Shown here: positions 18,154 through 27,471 of the stretch, piece by piece
Layout of the letters: the number at the start of each line of letters is the position of its first letter
Position numbering within the stretch: the stretch's first letter is position 1
NCBI RefSeq assembly: GCF_005116675.2
Contig: NZ_CP050699.1
Coordinates: 1,945,001-2,009,000 of the forward strand
Source: Desulfosediminicola ganghwensis
Lineage (GTDB): Bacteria > Desulfobacterota > Desulfobulbia > Desulfobulbales > Desulfocapsaceae
DNA length: 64,000 bases
Reading direction: 5' to 3'
Program-made: the position numbers and the translations under genes
The notes under the pieces: generated by a model
What the model was told of the DNA's origin: nothing
Seen by the model: only the letters and a program-made list of their open reading frames with translations
The model's database searches: none

Positions 18154-19464
18154 ATGGATTTTACGATAATAGGAACACTGGGAATTCTGGTTCTGCTTTT
18201 GCTGCTCTTCTGCGGGTTGCACATGGGTGTGGATTTTATCCTGGTCGGATTGATTGGTCTGACCGTGATGATCAATTTCAATGCTGCATTATCGCTGCTT
18301 GGCGAAACCCTGTACAACGCAATTGCCTCACCAACGTTTTGTGTTTTGCCACTGTTTATCTTGATGGGTGCCTTTGCCTCAAGGGGAGGCTTTGCTGAAC
18401 TGGCTTATTCAAACGTACATAAAATATTTGCTAAGATACCGGGAGCACTGGCAATTGCTACTTCCATTGGCTGTGCAGTATTCGCTTCAATATGTGGTTC
18501 TACCATTGCCACTGCAACAATTTTCGGCAGGTTAGCCTATCCGGAAATGAAACGGTACAAGTACAATGCCAGTTATTCACTTGGAGCTATTGCGTGCTCT
18601 GGTAGTTTTGCCTGTATGATACCGCCCAGCGGTATGTTTATTCTTTTTGCAATATTTACAGAACAGTCGGTGGGCAAACTCTTTCTTGCCGGAATTATAC
18701 CAGGAATACTTACTGCTGTAATTTACGCCCTCAACATGTTTATTCGGGCAAAACTGTACCCTCAGCTTGCCCCAATCCATCCTGAAGAACTGAAAATTAC
18801 CAAAAAGGACAGAGCTAAAGCCTTCGTAGGCCTTTGGCCAATCATGCTGCTCGCATCATTGGTTATCGGCGGAATTTACACTGGTATATTTACCGCCAAC
18901 GAAGCTGGTGCCGTGGGTGCCATTGGCGCGTTGCTGTTTGGGCTTGTCTATGGAAAACTCCGTAAGATCGAACCGATCAGGGAATCTTTGCGAGAAACTG
19001 CCAGAACAACGGCAATGCTCTTTTTTATTATAGTTGCGGCAATGTATTTTAGCCGTTTTCTGGCAATGACCAGGGTACCAACGGATTTGGCAAATTTTCT
19101 TGCCTCCTGGGACGTGCATCGGCATATCGTTTTTATCTGTGTCATTGCAGTGTGGTTTCTGCTGGGCACCGTAATATATCAGGCGGCGGTCTTCGCTTTG
19201 ACTTTGCCGATTATTTTTCCAGTTCTGGTCAATCTTGGTTATGAGCCTATCTGGATCTGTGTTATTGCGATGAAGCTCAATGAAATTGCTGGAATCACGC
19301 CACCTGTGGGGGTGAACGCTTTTGCCCTGGCAGGGGTGACGAATTCCAGGGTGGAACAGGTCTTTAAGGGAGTATTACCCTTCATTGCCTGCGATATCAT
19401 AGTTGTCCTGATGCTTTTCATGTGGCCTCAGATAGCTCTCTGGTTACCGAATAATATGATGTAA
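18154..19464 (+). CDS. dctM: TRAP transporter large membrane subunit DctM
   Basis: 436 residues from ATG 18154. A GTG at 18103 would add 17 polar residues before the first helix and is less likely; CGGAGA precedes 18154. About 12 transmembrane segments are visible. Family landmarks include LFILMGAFASRGGFAE near the N-terminal third, ACSGSFACMIPPSGMFILFA (the substrate-site Gly/Pro-rich re-entrant region) and GITPPVGVNAFALAG near the C-terminus. It is the Na+/organic acid channel of the TRAP system. A perfect 11-bp hairpin lies about 60 bases after the stop. Confidence 0.92.
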   Translation: MDFTIIGTLGILVLLLLLFCGLHMGVDFILVGLIGLTVMINFNAALSLLGETLYNAIASPTFCVLPLFILMGAFASRGGFAELAYSNVHKIFAKIPGALAIATSIGCAVFASICGSTIATATIFGRLAYPEMKRYKYNASYSLGAIACSGSFACMIPPSGMFILFAIFTEQSVGKLFLAGIIPGILTAVIYALNMFIRAKLYPQLAPIHPEELKITKKDRAKAFVGLWPIMLLASLVIGGIYTGIFTANEAGAVGAIGALLFGLVYGKLRKIEPIRESLRETARTTAMLFFIIVAAMYFSRFLAMTRVPTDLANFLASWDVHRHIVFICVIAVWFLLGTVIYQAAVFALTLPIIFPVLVNLGYEPIWICVIAMKLNEIAGITPPVGVNAFALAGVTNSRVEQVFKGVLPFIACDIIVVLMLFMWPQIALWLPNNMM

Positions 19465-19524
19465 TTGCAATTGAATATAATGCCTGGTGCCTATGGAACC
19501 GGGCTTGCACAATCCTTCCGGTCT

Positions 19525-19558
19525 TACGGGGAGAGGATGCGTTACCACTCTCCCCGTA
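19525..19558 (+). terminator. Hairpin after dctM (terminator or attenuator)
   Basis: TACGGGGAGAG (19525-19535) and CTCTCCCCGTA (19548-19558) form a perfect 11-bp stem with a 12-base loop. No T-run follows, so it may stabilise the dctPQM message or reduce read-through instead of ending all transcription. The rest of the 340-base gap (19465-19803) shows no convincing gene. Confidence 0.5.
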
Positions 19559-19803
19559 GAACCATTTACAACTGCTCTGAATACCTGGGCCAGGAAATGG
19601 GATGATGCAGGTTTGAACTTCAGGTTGGAACTTGTAGAAGCAAAAGGTGTAAATCTTCTGTATACCTTATTTCCTGGCGGCTCATGGAGAATATTGGGAC
19701 TAAAGGCGGGGGAACAATTGTTGCCTCGGTCCAGTTTATCTATCAACGGATACCCGCGATGGTGCCGCTCATCCGGGTGTCCTCTGTGGCAGGAGTGTGG
19801 AGG

Positions 19804-21051
19804 ATGAATGTCGTATTAGGTATCCTCATAGTTGTAATAACAATCTATTTTCTGTTTCGGGAATATGAACCGAGACTCTTGTTGATTGCATCGGGCTTAC
19901 TGATGGCGGGAATTGCCCTGGACCCGCTGACGGTTTTGGACGAGTTTGCCTACAAGATGGCAACAGACAGCCTTATCCAGGCAATTTGCTCATCTCTGGG
20001 ATTCGGATTTGTTTTGCGGGCCACAGGTTGTGAAAAGCATCTATTTGCGGCTTTTTCATGGATTCGGGGATATGGCCTGTTCATTATTCCTCTGGTTACT
20101 CTGACAACCTTCGGGGTAAATGCGATCTTGATGAGCGCAGGCAATACCGCAGCAGCCATTGGCTGCTTTCTCATCCCACTCATGATAAGAGCAGGAATAC
20201 ATCCGGCTGTAGCGGGGGCTGCAATACTCACAGGAACTTTCGGAAGTATGCTCAATCCGCTTTTACCGGTAAACATCTTTGTTGCTGAAATCGCAGGTAT
20301 TGCTGCTGATACGGTTGTTCAGGCACAAAGCCTGTTTGTACTGTTTGGATTGATTGTCGGGGCGGGCTGGCTGGTTATTTATGCCAGGTGGAAGAATGAA
20401 CACGCAATTGATCAGGATACCGAAGATAAAGAAAATCAAAGTACTGAAACGATAAACTGGGGATATGTCATTACGCCCTTTATCCCTTTAGTCATATTGG
20501 TCTTGGGCTCAAGTGGGTTAGTGCCCGATTTACGTATCGGGGTAGCCCAGGCAATGTGTGTGGGTACCCTCTTTGCCCTATTAATTACAAGGACTTCGCC
20601 GAGCAAGGTAACCGAAGAGTTTTTTCAGGGTATGGGCTATGCCTATGCCAATGCAATCGGCTTGATAATCGCTGTAGCGGTTTTTGTTCGAGGTATGAAA
20701 TCTCTGGAGTTAATGAGCTTTTTTATAAGCTGGATGACCACGACTCCCGGCATTGCGAAAGTCGGTGCTGTTGTCGGTCCTTTTATGATGGGGGTGATGA
20801 CCGGTTCAGGTGATGCTGCAGCATTTGCTTTTAGTGAAGTAGTCGCTCCACACGCATTTCTTTACGGCATGGAGACCATGAATATGGGGAGTATGGCATC
20901 TATTGCCGGCGCAATTGGTAGAACGGTTTCCCCGTTTGCCGGTGCCACAATTGTTTGCGCCTGTATTGCCGGAGTAAATCCGGTTGCGCTGGTGAAACGA
21001 AATTTTCCTGGAATAGTTTTGCCACTCTTTTTTATTGGTTTTTTTCTGTGA
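19804..21051 (+). CDS. DcuC-type anaerobic C4-dicarboxylate carrier
   Basis: 415 residues from ATG 19804, chosen for AGGAG 8 bases upstream; longer upstream starts add a non-membrane stretch. It is almost entirely hydrophobic, with about 11-12 helices and a polar cytoplasmic loop near residues 200-220 (DQDTEDKENQSTE). It resembles the DcuC/CitT-like ion-transporter superfamily, including repeated motifs such as GVNAILMSAGNTAAA and a second-half GVMTGSGDAAAFAF. DcuC proteins export succinate or exchange dicarboxylates during anaerobic growth. The gene follows dctM on the same strand and precedes two amidohydrolases, so it may export a product of their reactions (inference). Confidence 0.75.
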   Translation: MNVVLGILIVVITIYFLFREYEPRLLLIASGLLMAGIALDPLTVLDEFAYKMATDSLIQAICSSLGFGFVLRATGCEKHLFAAFSWIRGYGLFIIPLVTLTTFGVNAILMSAGNTAAAIGCFLIPLMIRAGIHPAVAGAAILTGTFGSMLNPLLPVNIFVAEIAGIAADTVVQAQSLFVLFGLIVGAGWLVIYARWKNEHAIDQDTEDKENQSTETINWGYVITPFIPLVILVLGSSGLVPDLRIGVAQAMCVGTLFALLITRTSPSKVTEEFFQGMGYAYANAIGLIIAVAVFVRGMKSLELMSFFISWMTTTPGIAKVGAVVGPFMMGVMTGSGDAAAFAFSEVVAPHAFLYGMETMNMGSMASIAGAIGRTVSPFAGATIVCACIAGVNPVALVKRNFPGIVLPLFFIGFFL

Positions 21052-21151
21052 TAAATGAAGGGCAGGTCGTTTGTCATTTTGAAGTAATAGTATCACTCCC
21101 AGCCCTGCCAAATCTGAGCTGGAAGTGATGGCCTCAGCTTTTGGAGAGAAA

Positions 21152-22456
21152 ATGAAGAACGACCTGACCCAGCTTGCTGGTGACTTAAAGGATAAACTAG
21201 TTGCTTATCGAAGAGACTTTCACCGTTATCCAGAAACAGGCTGGACAGAGTTTCGCACCAGTTCCCAAATAGCAACAATCCTCAATGAACTTGGATACAC
21301 TGTCCGGATCGGGGCGGATATCATACACCAGGACAGCATGATGGGTGTTCCCCCCCTTGAGGAACTTGATATCCACATGCAACGGGCAATTGAGGAGGGG
21401 GGTGATCCTGATCTGGTAAATAGAATGGCTGGCGGCTTGACTGGTGTTGTTGCGGACATGAAGTGTGGACCTGGTCCGATTTTCGCTCTTCGCTTTGATA
21501 TAGACGCGGTGGATATTTGCGAAGCTGAAGACGAAGCCCATTTTCCTTTCCGGGAAAATTTTCATTCTCTGCATTCTGATGCCATGCATTCCTGTGGTCA
21601 TGACGGTCATGCCGCAGTCGGGCTGGCGCTGGCGGAAATACTTTGCCATTACAAAGATCAGATAGCCGGAACAGTGCGGCTGATTTTTCAGCCAGCCGAA
21701 GAGGGGGTTCGAGGGGCAAAAGCGATGGTAGATGCCGGAGTGCTCGAAGGAGTCGAATATATTCTGGGAATGCATCTGGGCTTTTTGTCGCGAACAAAAG
21801 GTCAGCTGATCTGTGGTACGGAAAAATTTCTTGCTACGACAAAGTTCGATATACGTTTTACGGGCAGACCTTCCCACGCGGGTGGTTCACCTGAAGAGGG
21901 AGCCAATGCCTTGCTTGCCGCCTCTTCAGCCGCAGTAAATCTGCATGCCATTACCCGACACAGTAAAGGTGCCTCCAGAATCACTGTGGGTAAGCTTGAA
22001 GCGGGCCTTGGCAGAAATGTCATTCCCCCCAATGCGCTGATGAAGGTTGAAACACGCGGAGAAAGCTCTGAGGTGGATCAGTTTATGTTCGAAAGTGCAA
22101 AGAGGGTCATTGCCGGCGCCGCAACAATGTACGGAGTAGAGTACGAACTCAGCCTGATGGGTGGTACAGGGAGTGGCAGTTCCAGTCGGGCTGCAGTTGA
22201 GAGATTAGCTGCTGCTGCCGAAAAAATAGAATATTTCGAAAATGATCTCCAGGTTGATATCGCTACCATGAGCGGTAGCGAGGATTTTGCTCACATGATG
22301 AGTGTGGTGCAAAATCAAGGTGGCGAAGGTACCTATTGTGTTGTGGGGACAGAGCTTGCCGCAGGTCATCACGACTTCTATTTCGACTTTGATGAAAGTT
22401 GTCTGGTGCCAGCTGTGGAATTGTTGGCAAGCACAGTCATTGAAACACTCTCCTGA
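21152..22456 (+). CDS. M20 amidohydrolase, AbgA-like
   Basis: 434 residues from ATG 21152 (GGAG at proper distance; ATG 21128 is an alternative). The M20D amidohydrolase pattern is clear: YRRDFHRYPETGWTEFRT, FALRFDIDAVDI, the metal site DAMHSCGHDGHAAVGL, FQPAEEGVRGAKAM with the catalytic Glu-Glu, and the late histidine in LAAGHHDFYFDFDE. The long insert between residues 50 and 100 resembles p-aminobenzoyl-glutamate hydrolase subunit A, so AbgA-like is the best sub-family guess. It hydrolyses an N-acyl amino acid amide bond using two divalent metals in the cytoplasm. It lies 100 bases after the carrier gene and 40 bases before a second M20 hydrolase. Confidence 0.85.
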   Translation: MKNDLTQLAGDLKDKLVAYRRDFHRYPETGWTEFRTSSQIATILNELGYTVRIGADIIHQDSMMGVPPLEELDIHMQRAIEEGGDPDLVNRMAGGLTGVVADMKCGPGPIFALRFDIDAVDICEAEDEAHFPFRENFHSLHSDAMHSCGHDGHAAVGLALAEILCHYKDQIAGTVRLIFQPAEEGVRGAKAMVDAGVLEGVEYILGMHLGFLSRTKGQLICGTEKFLATTKFDIRFTGRPSHAGGSPEEGANALLAASSAAVNLHAITRHSKGASRITVGKLEAGLGRNVIPPNALMKVETRGESSEVDQFMFESAKRVIAGAATMYGVEYELSLMGGTGSGSSSRAAVERLAAAAEKIEYFENDLQVDIATMSGSEDFAHMMSVVQNQGGEGTYCVVGTELAAGHHDFYFDFDESCLVPAVELLASTVIETLS

Positions 22457-22496
22457 GGAAGGTGAGTTAAAGCAGCCTGTTTTGGGGAGAATGTTA

Positions 22497-23801
22497 ATGA
22501 ATGGCGAAAGAGCTGAAGATAGAGCTCAAACCGAACACAACCTGGAAGAGAAAGTGGATTTTCGATCTGAGGCACAAAAGCTGTTTTCCGATCTAAAGGC
22601 CACCTCAACTGCCGGTCCGGGAATAACCAGGGAGCCTTTCGGCCCGGGTGAACAGGCAGCTATGGAGCTTATCTCGACCTATGCCGAGAGGAAGGGGTTG
22701 GAATCCTACTATGATGGTGCAGCCAACCTGGTGGTGGTTTTACCCGGAGAAAACAGACAGAAGCCTTGCATCGTATGTGGCTCGCACCTGGACAGTGTAC
22801 CCCATGGCGGCAATTACGATGGTGCAGCCGGAGTTGTCGCTGCGCTCTTGGCCATTAGCAGGATGAAAGTTGAAGGAATCATCCCCCGGCAGGATATCAG
22901 GGTGATGGCGTTTCGTTGTGAGGAGAGTGCCTGGTTTGGTAAACCCTATATTGGCTCAAGTGCGCTCTTCGGGCAACTTTCAGAGCAGGACCTAACCATT
23001 GGCAACCGGGCGGGCAATGAAAATCTTGCCCAGGCGATGTTCCGCTGTGGAGCAGAAACTGAGCGTATCAGCAGGGGAGAAGTTTTGCTGGAACCGAACT
23101 CAATTGCCGTCTACCTTGAGTTGCACATTGAGCAGGGGCCGGTGATGGTGGCCAGGAAATTGCCTACGGCAATCGTCACTGGCATTCGAGGGGCCATTCG
23201 CCATAAAGTCATTACCTGTCGCGGTCAGGCCGGCCATTCCGGTGCTGTTCCGCGGTGGTTGAGGAAGGATGCACTGTTTGCTATGGCTGAACTCATCAAC
23301 ACGCTGGATGAGCATTGGCGGGCATTATTGGAAAGAGGGCTGGATCTTGTGGTCACCTCGGGTATAGTGGCAACCAATGCAGAAGTACATGCGATGACCA
23401 GGATTCCGGATGAGGTTTCATTTTGCCTGGAGATTCGTAGCCAGAGTGTGGACGCTTTGGAAGCGTTTTATCATCTTATGCGAACTGAATGTACCAATAT
23501 CGAGAAGGGCAGAGGAGTCTGTTTTGAATTCGATAGAAAACTCTATACTGCCCCGGCAAAGATCGATGAAGGATGGGTGAACCGACTCAAGGCCAAGTCC
23601 GAGCAACTTGGTTTGCCTGCAGAGACGATACCAAGTGGCGCAGGTCATGATGCGGCGGTGTTTTCCAACATGCAAATTCCCACAGCCATGATTTTTGTCC
23701 GTAACGAAAACGGTTCGCATAATCCAGACGAGGCCTTGGAACTTGATGATTTTCTGGCAGGACTGGAACTGATGTACCATACTCTCAAGGAGCCGTTATG
23801 A
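22497..23801 (+). CDS. M20 carbamoylase (N-carbamoyl amino acid hydrolase / beta-ureidopropionase type)
   Basis: 434 residues from ATG 22497 (GGGGAGA 6-7 bases upstream). It has the hydantoinase/carbamoylase family signature: [19 protein letters not shown], then [16 protein letters not shown] with the catalytic glutamates, [21 protein letters not shown], and [11 protein letters not shown] near the C-terminus. Enzymes of this group remove the carbamoyl group from N-carbamoyl amino acids or open allantoate/ureidoglycine, releasing CO2 and ammonia. The stop overlaps the start of the OPRT gene by 4 bases (ATGA), so the two are tightly coupled, which points to pyrimidine or ureide handling. Confidence 0.87.
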   Translation: MNGERAEDRAQTEHNLEEKVDFRSEAQKLFSDLKATSTAGPGITREPFGPGEQAAMELISTYAERKGLESYYDGAANLVVVLPGENRQKPCIVCGSHLDSVPHGGNYDGAAGVVAALLAISRMKVEGIIPRQDIRVMAFRCEESAWFGKPYIGSSALFGQLSEQDLTIGNRAGNENLAQAMFRCGAETERISRGEVLLEPNSIAVYLELHIEQGPVMVARKLPTAIVTGIRGAIRHKVITCRGQAGHSGAVPRWLRKDALFAMAELINTLDEHWRALLERGLDLVVTSGIVATNAEVHAMTRIPDEVSFCLEIRSQSVDALEAFYHLMRTECTNIEKGRGVCFEFDRKLYTAPAKIDEGWVNRLKAKSEQLGLPAETIPSGAGHDAAVFSNMQIPTAMIFVRNENGSHNPDEALELDDFLAGLELMYHTLKEPL

Positions 23802-24490
23802 AACTGATTTTTCCACCTGAAGATGTGATTGCTGAGTTGACCGCGAAAATGTTACTGGAGATCAACGCAGTCTGTTTCAGATCTGACCAACCGTTCAGAT
23901 TCACCTCGGGCTGGGCCAGCCCGGTTTATATTGATTGTCGCAAACTCATATCCTATCCAAGGATACGTAACACAATTACAGATTTCTCAGCAGCGACTGT
24001 AACCCGGGAGATCGGTTTTGAAACGATCGAGGCGATTTGCGGAGGTGAAACCGCGGGTATACCATTTGCTGCCTGGTTGGCAGACAGGTTGATGTTGCCC
24101 ATGCATTACGTCAGGAAAAAGCCCAAAGGATTCGGGCCGGCATCCCAGATTGAAGGTGATTTCAGCGAAGGTGCGAGAACCCTGCTCGTCGAAGATCTGA
24201 CGACCGACGGTCTGAGTAAGCTTAATTTCTGTAAGGCCCTAAGAGGGGCAGGTTTGAGTGTGAACCACGCCTTTGTTGTCTTTCATTACAATATCTTCCC
24301 AGAAACGGAAGCGCTGTTGAAAGAAAATGATCTGACAATAATTCAGCTGGCGACCTGGTGGGATGTGCTTGAGCAGTGTAAGAAGACAGGCTATTTCCAG
24401 ACCAAAGAGATCGATGAGGTGGAACGTTTTCTTCACGATCCAGTGACCTGGTCAACCGAGCACGGCGGAGCCAGCAGTCCTATTTCGTGA
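23798..24490 (+). CDS. pyrE: Orotate phosphoribosyltransferase, alphaproteobacterial type
   Basis: 230 residues. The sequence follows the OPRT fold: [20 protein letters not shown] (substrate region), [22 protein letters not shown] (catalytic lysines) and the PRPP loop [13 protein letters not shown]. The VEDLTTDG form of the PRPP motif, with the long C-terminus IFPETE...TWWDVL, is the version I know from Rhodobacter/Rhizobium-type PyrE and differs from the usual VDDVITAGT. It makes OMP from orotate and PRPP. Translational coupling to the carbamoylase, away from other pyr genes, suggests salvage of an imported orotate or pyrimidine intermediate, and the whole block may have been acquired by transfer. 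Confidence 0.88.
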   Translation: MKLIFPPEDVIAELTAKMLLEINAVCFRSDQPFRFTSGWASPVYIDCRKLISYPRIRNTITDFSAATVTREIGFETIEAICGGETAGIPFAAWLADRLMLPMHYVRKKPKGFGPASQIEGDFSEGARTLLVEDLTTDGLSKLNFCKALRGAGLSVNHAFVVFHYNIFPETEALLKENDLTIIQLATWWDVLEQCKKTGYFQTKEIDEVERFLHDPVTWSTEHGGASSPIS

Positions 24491-24523
24491 TTGGTGTAAA
24501 TCCGGGCGGAATCGAGCCGGAAG

Positions 24524-24561
24524 TTTCAGGCAGTAAATAGTTCTGTATTTACTGCCTGAAA
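24524..24561. terminator. Perfect hairpin between pyrE and ltaE
   Basis: TTTCAGGCAGTAAATA (24524-24539) pairs fully with TATTTACTGCCTGAAA (24546-24561) around a 6-base loop. It lies between convergent genes and could act in both directions, although T-runs are short. A direct repeat ATCCGGGCGG flanks it (about 24500 and 24564). Confidence 0.6.
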
Positions 24562-24625
24562 TTATCCGGGCGGGAAGTTCGCATTGACTGATCTTTAAAC
24601 GTTCCACATCCCACCACGATATTTT

Positions 24626-25648
24626 TCACCCTTTCTGCTCAAAATAGCCCTTTATAACCTCTATAACTTTCTCTACATCTTCCCTGCTGATATCAAGATG
24701 GGTGACCAGTCGGGTTTTGGTCCCCACTGAAGCTATAATGCCATTGGTTTTGAGCATTTCTCCAAGCGGAGCAACATCATCCTTGCCTACTGTGAAAAAG
24801 ACCATGTTGGTCTGTGTCGGGTCCTGCAAAACATTGATCTGTTCGATTTTACTCAGCCCTTCGTTGAGAATTTGAGCGTTTGCATGGTCATCGGCCAGGC
24901 GATCAACATTGTTTTTTAAGGCGTACAATCCAGCTGCGGCAAGGATACCAGCCTGGCGCATACCGCCGCCGGCAACTTTTCTCCAGCGTCGGGCGTTATC
25001 GATCAAATCTTTGGAGCCGCAAAGTACTGAGCCGATTGGGGCCCCAAGGCCTTTGGAGAGGCAGATGGAGACCGAGTCGAAGTGGCGGCTGATCTCAGTT
25101 ACATCGACCTTTTGGGCAACCGCAGCGTTGAAGAGCCTGGCTCCGTCGAGGTGCAGGTTGAGTTGGTGTGTTTCGCAGAAGGCCCTTGCTTTGGTAAAAT
25201 AATGCAGCGGCAGGGCACGTCCGTTCTGGGTGTTCTCCAGGCAAAGCAGGCTGGTTCTGGCAAAGTGAAAATCATCGGGCTTGATATGGGCTGCGATCAG
25301 ATCGAGATCAAGGGTTCCGTCATCCGCGAATTCCAGTGGCTGGGGCTGGATGGAGCCCAGTACCGCTGCACCGCCTCCTTCGTATTTGTAAGTGTGGGCC
25401 TGCTGACCGACGATGTACTCATCTCCGCGCTGGCAATGGCTCATAATGGCAACGAAATTGGCCTGGGTACCACTGGCGGTAAAGAGCGCTGATTCGAAGC
25501 CGAGGAGCTTGGCGGCATATTCCTGCAACGCATTGACGGTGGGATCGTCGCCGTAGACGTCATCGCCAACTTCGGCACTGGCCATGGCCTGGCGCATGAC
25601 GGTACTCGGCCTGGTAACGGTATCACTTCGTAAGTCTATGATTTTCAT
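24626..25648 (-). CDS. ltaE: Low-specificity L-threonine aldolase
   Basis: 340 residues of the fold-type I PLP aldolase family. It starts MKIIDLRSDTVTRPS, the typical N-terminus. AEVGDDVYGDDPTVNALQ and the aromatic-binding stretch EYIVGQQAHTY follow. LHLDGARLFNAA holds the PLP-contact Asp, and SICLSKGLGAPIGSVLCG holds the PLP lysine. It cleaves threonine or allo-threonine to glycine and acetaldehyde in the cytoplasm. It is a single gene divergent from the radical SAM gene, with about 100 bases of shared promoter region. Confidence 0.93.
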   Translation of the reverse strand: MKIIDLRSDTVTRPSTVMRQAMASAEVGDDVYGDDPTVNALQEYAAKLLGFESALFTASGTQANFVAIMSHCQRGDEYIVGQQAHTYKYEGGGAAVLGSIQPQPLEFADDGTLDLDLIAAHIKPDDFHFARTSLLCLENTQNGRALPLHYFTKARAFCETHQLNLHLDGARLFNAAVAQKVDVTEISRHFDSVSICLSKGLGAPIGSVLCGSKDLIDNARRWRKVAGGGMRQAGILAAAGLYALKNNVDRLADDHANAQILNEGLSKIEQINVLQDPTQTNMVFFTVGKDDVAPLGEMLKTNGIIASVGTKTRLVTHLDISREDVEKVIEVIKGYFEQKG

Positions 25649-25746
25649 ATGAGTCTCAACAATTAGTTTAGAAAGTGGTAGGCTTTGGATAATAAGAGAG
25701 TAACAGTAGCCGATCAGGTTTGTTTTGTCGATATATGGGGGATGTC

Positions 25747-26694
25747 ATGGAAAGCGGATACCTGAAATTGTATCGAAACGGAGAGCTGGGGGAGCGAATC
25801 GGGAAAAGTCATGGGCTGTTGGAGCAGTGTCGGCTCTGCCCGAGGAATTGCGGGGTAAACAGGTTGGAGGATGAGCGTGGTTTCTGCGGTGTTGGCGCAC
25901 TGGCGGAGGTTGCAAGTTACTCCCCCCACTTTGGTGAGGAATCGGTGCTGGTCGGTACCGGTGGTTCGGGTACAATCTTTTTTTGCGGCTGTAATCTGCG
26001 CTGTGTCTTCTGTCAGAATTACGATATCAGCCATCAACATCCGGGCAGTTGTTATGAGATGGATGATGGCCAGCTTGCGGGAGTGATGATCGAGCTGCAA
26101 CGTCAGGGCTGTCATAACATCAATTTTGTCACTCCGAGCCATCTGGTACCACAGATTCTTGCGGCCCTGCCCATAGCCATCGAACATGGGCTCAACCTTC
26201 CCCTGGTTTACAACAGCGGTGGTTATGATTCACCGGAGACGTTGCATCTTCTGGAAGGAATAGTCGATATCTACATGCCTGACTTCAAGTTCTGGCAGCC
26301 GGAGACATCGAAGCGGTACATGAAGGCAAAAGATTATCCGGAGGTAGCCCGAAGTGCCCTGATTGAGATGCAGCGTCAGGTGGGTGATCTGCAGGTCGAT
26401 AGTCGGAGGGTTGCCACCCGCGGCCTGCTTGTTCGTCATCTGCTTATGCCGGGAGGAGAGGCAGAAACTGAGGAAATTTTACGATTCCTGGCCGAGCAGA
26501 TCTCACAGGACTGCTACTTGAACATTATGGATCAATATCGTCCTTGCGGTAGGGCGGCGGAGTTTGCCGAAATTGCCTCGGGGATCGACCCTGAGCAGTA
26601 TCGGCATGCAGTGGATATGGCCCAATCGTTCGGTTTGCATCGGCTTGATACCAGAGACCTGGGCGGGTTGTTGAAAATGTTGTTCAGAGAGTAG
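25747..26694 (+). CDS. Radical SAM protein, PflA/AmmeMemoRadiSam-like
   Basis: 315 residues from ATG 25747 (GGGGGA just upstream; ATG 25735 is an alternative). An N-terminal cysteine module, CRLCPRNCGVNR ... GFCGVG, precedes the radical SAM cluster motif CGCNLRCVFCQNYDIS (CxxxCxxC). Further motifs are FVTPSHL and YNSGGYD. This layout is that of the PflA-like/'MM_1266-type' radical SAM family related to AmrS, often annotated as pyruvate-formate-lyase activating-like. A true substrate is not known for the group. No glycyl-radical enzyme gene is nearby, so an activase role is unsupported. Confidence 0.85.
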   Translation: MESGYLKLYRNGELGERIGKSHGLLEQCRLCPRNCGVNRLEDERGFCGVGALAEVASYSPHFGEESVLVGTGGSGTIFFCGCNLRCVFCQNYDISHQHPGSCYEMDDGQLAGVMIELQRQGCHNINFVTPSHLVPQILAALPIAIEHGLNLPLVYNSGGYDSPETLHLLEGIVDIYMPDFKFWQPETSKRYMKAKDYPEVARSALIEMQRQVGDLQVDSRRVATRGLLVRHLLMPGGEAETEEILRFLAEQISQDCYLNIMDQYRPCGRAAEFAEIASGIDPEQYRHAVDMAQSFGLHRLDTRDLGGLLKMLFRE

Positions 26695-26789
26695 CAAGAG
26701 CCAGAAGGTTATCTGCCCAAGCTGCCAGGTCTATAAAATAAAAACTGTCGCGACGGGTGGGAGAAAAGGTGTAGATATGTCCACATGAT

Positions 26790-27402
26790 CTTGGTTTGTT
26801 TCGCATGTGGGCGGGCCTCTACTCAAAAGTCGATCCGCACCTGATGTTGCTGCTTATGCAACGCCTTGGCAAGGAGTATGAATTTGGGATAAGTCGGCCA
26901 ACATCGAGTGTATTAAAGCCACAGGAAAAGCGGTGCATTCCGTTCTCAGAACCAGCAACGAGGAGTTGGCTGATATGCAGAGTGCACGCTGTCATCCGGA
27001 ATAACATTATGTAGATCAACTCTGGCCGTCAGATAGCAGGCAGGGTTTGCTGTTCCTGAGGTACACGTGTTTGAAGACTTTGCTGAGCTTTTCACCAGGT
27101 GTCAGCAGCAGGAAGAACGCATATTCATGGGTGATTAGAGTTTTCTGAAGATCCTTGAGGAGTTGTCTTCTCCCATTTGTGCTTTGGTTGAATGTGATAG
27201 TGGGACAATGACCACGCCAGAAGCAAATTCTTCGCGGAGGTGGAGGATAACAGCGACCGGAAGGGAGGTCCTGGCGGCAGATAAAAACCGGCTGAATCTG
27301 TATGATATCGATTGTTGGTTTGGGGGAGTTCGTTTAACTGGAGAAAACCTTTGGTGCTGGAATACGAAAGATCAGTCTGTTACAAAACCCTCACTTGTGT
27401 GA
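26790..27402 (+). pseudogene. Decayed DUF1835/DUF3658-type gene
   Basis: In one frame the sequence reads VPEVHVFEDFAELF..., QQQEERIFMGD, a TAG stop (27136-27138), SFLKILEEL, then RRWRITATGREVLAADKNRL and IDCWFGGVRLTGENLWCWN. This matches my recollection of the C-terminal half of DUF1835 proteins (F.GD..fw..L..L, LT..GR.VL.g..D....ID.WLGG..L....WrW). At least two in-frame stops interrupt it, and upstream homology lies in other frames, so it is broken. The short ORFs here are fragments. It fills most of the 777-base gap between the radical SAM and DMT genes. Confidence 0.5.
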
Positions 27403-27471
27403 GTGGGGTAGCTTTAAAAGAAGCGGCAAGCTGCTTTCAATAAAGATGAATTTACAACAAGCAGGTGTTTT

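Noticed and set aside
19487-19807. 106-residue ORF between dctM and the DcuC-type gene
   Set aside because: It contains the 11-bp hairpin, runs into the ribosome site of the next gene and has no recognisable protein character.
27163-27402. 79-residue ORF as an independent gene
   Set aside because: It is the 3' fragment of the decayed DUF1835-type gene in the same frame as upstream homologous sequence beyond a stop.
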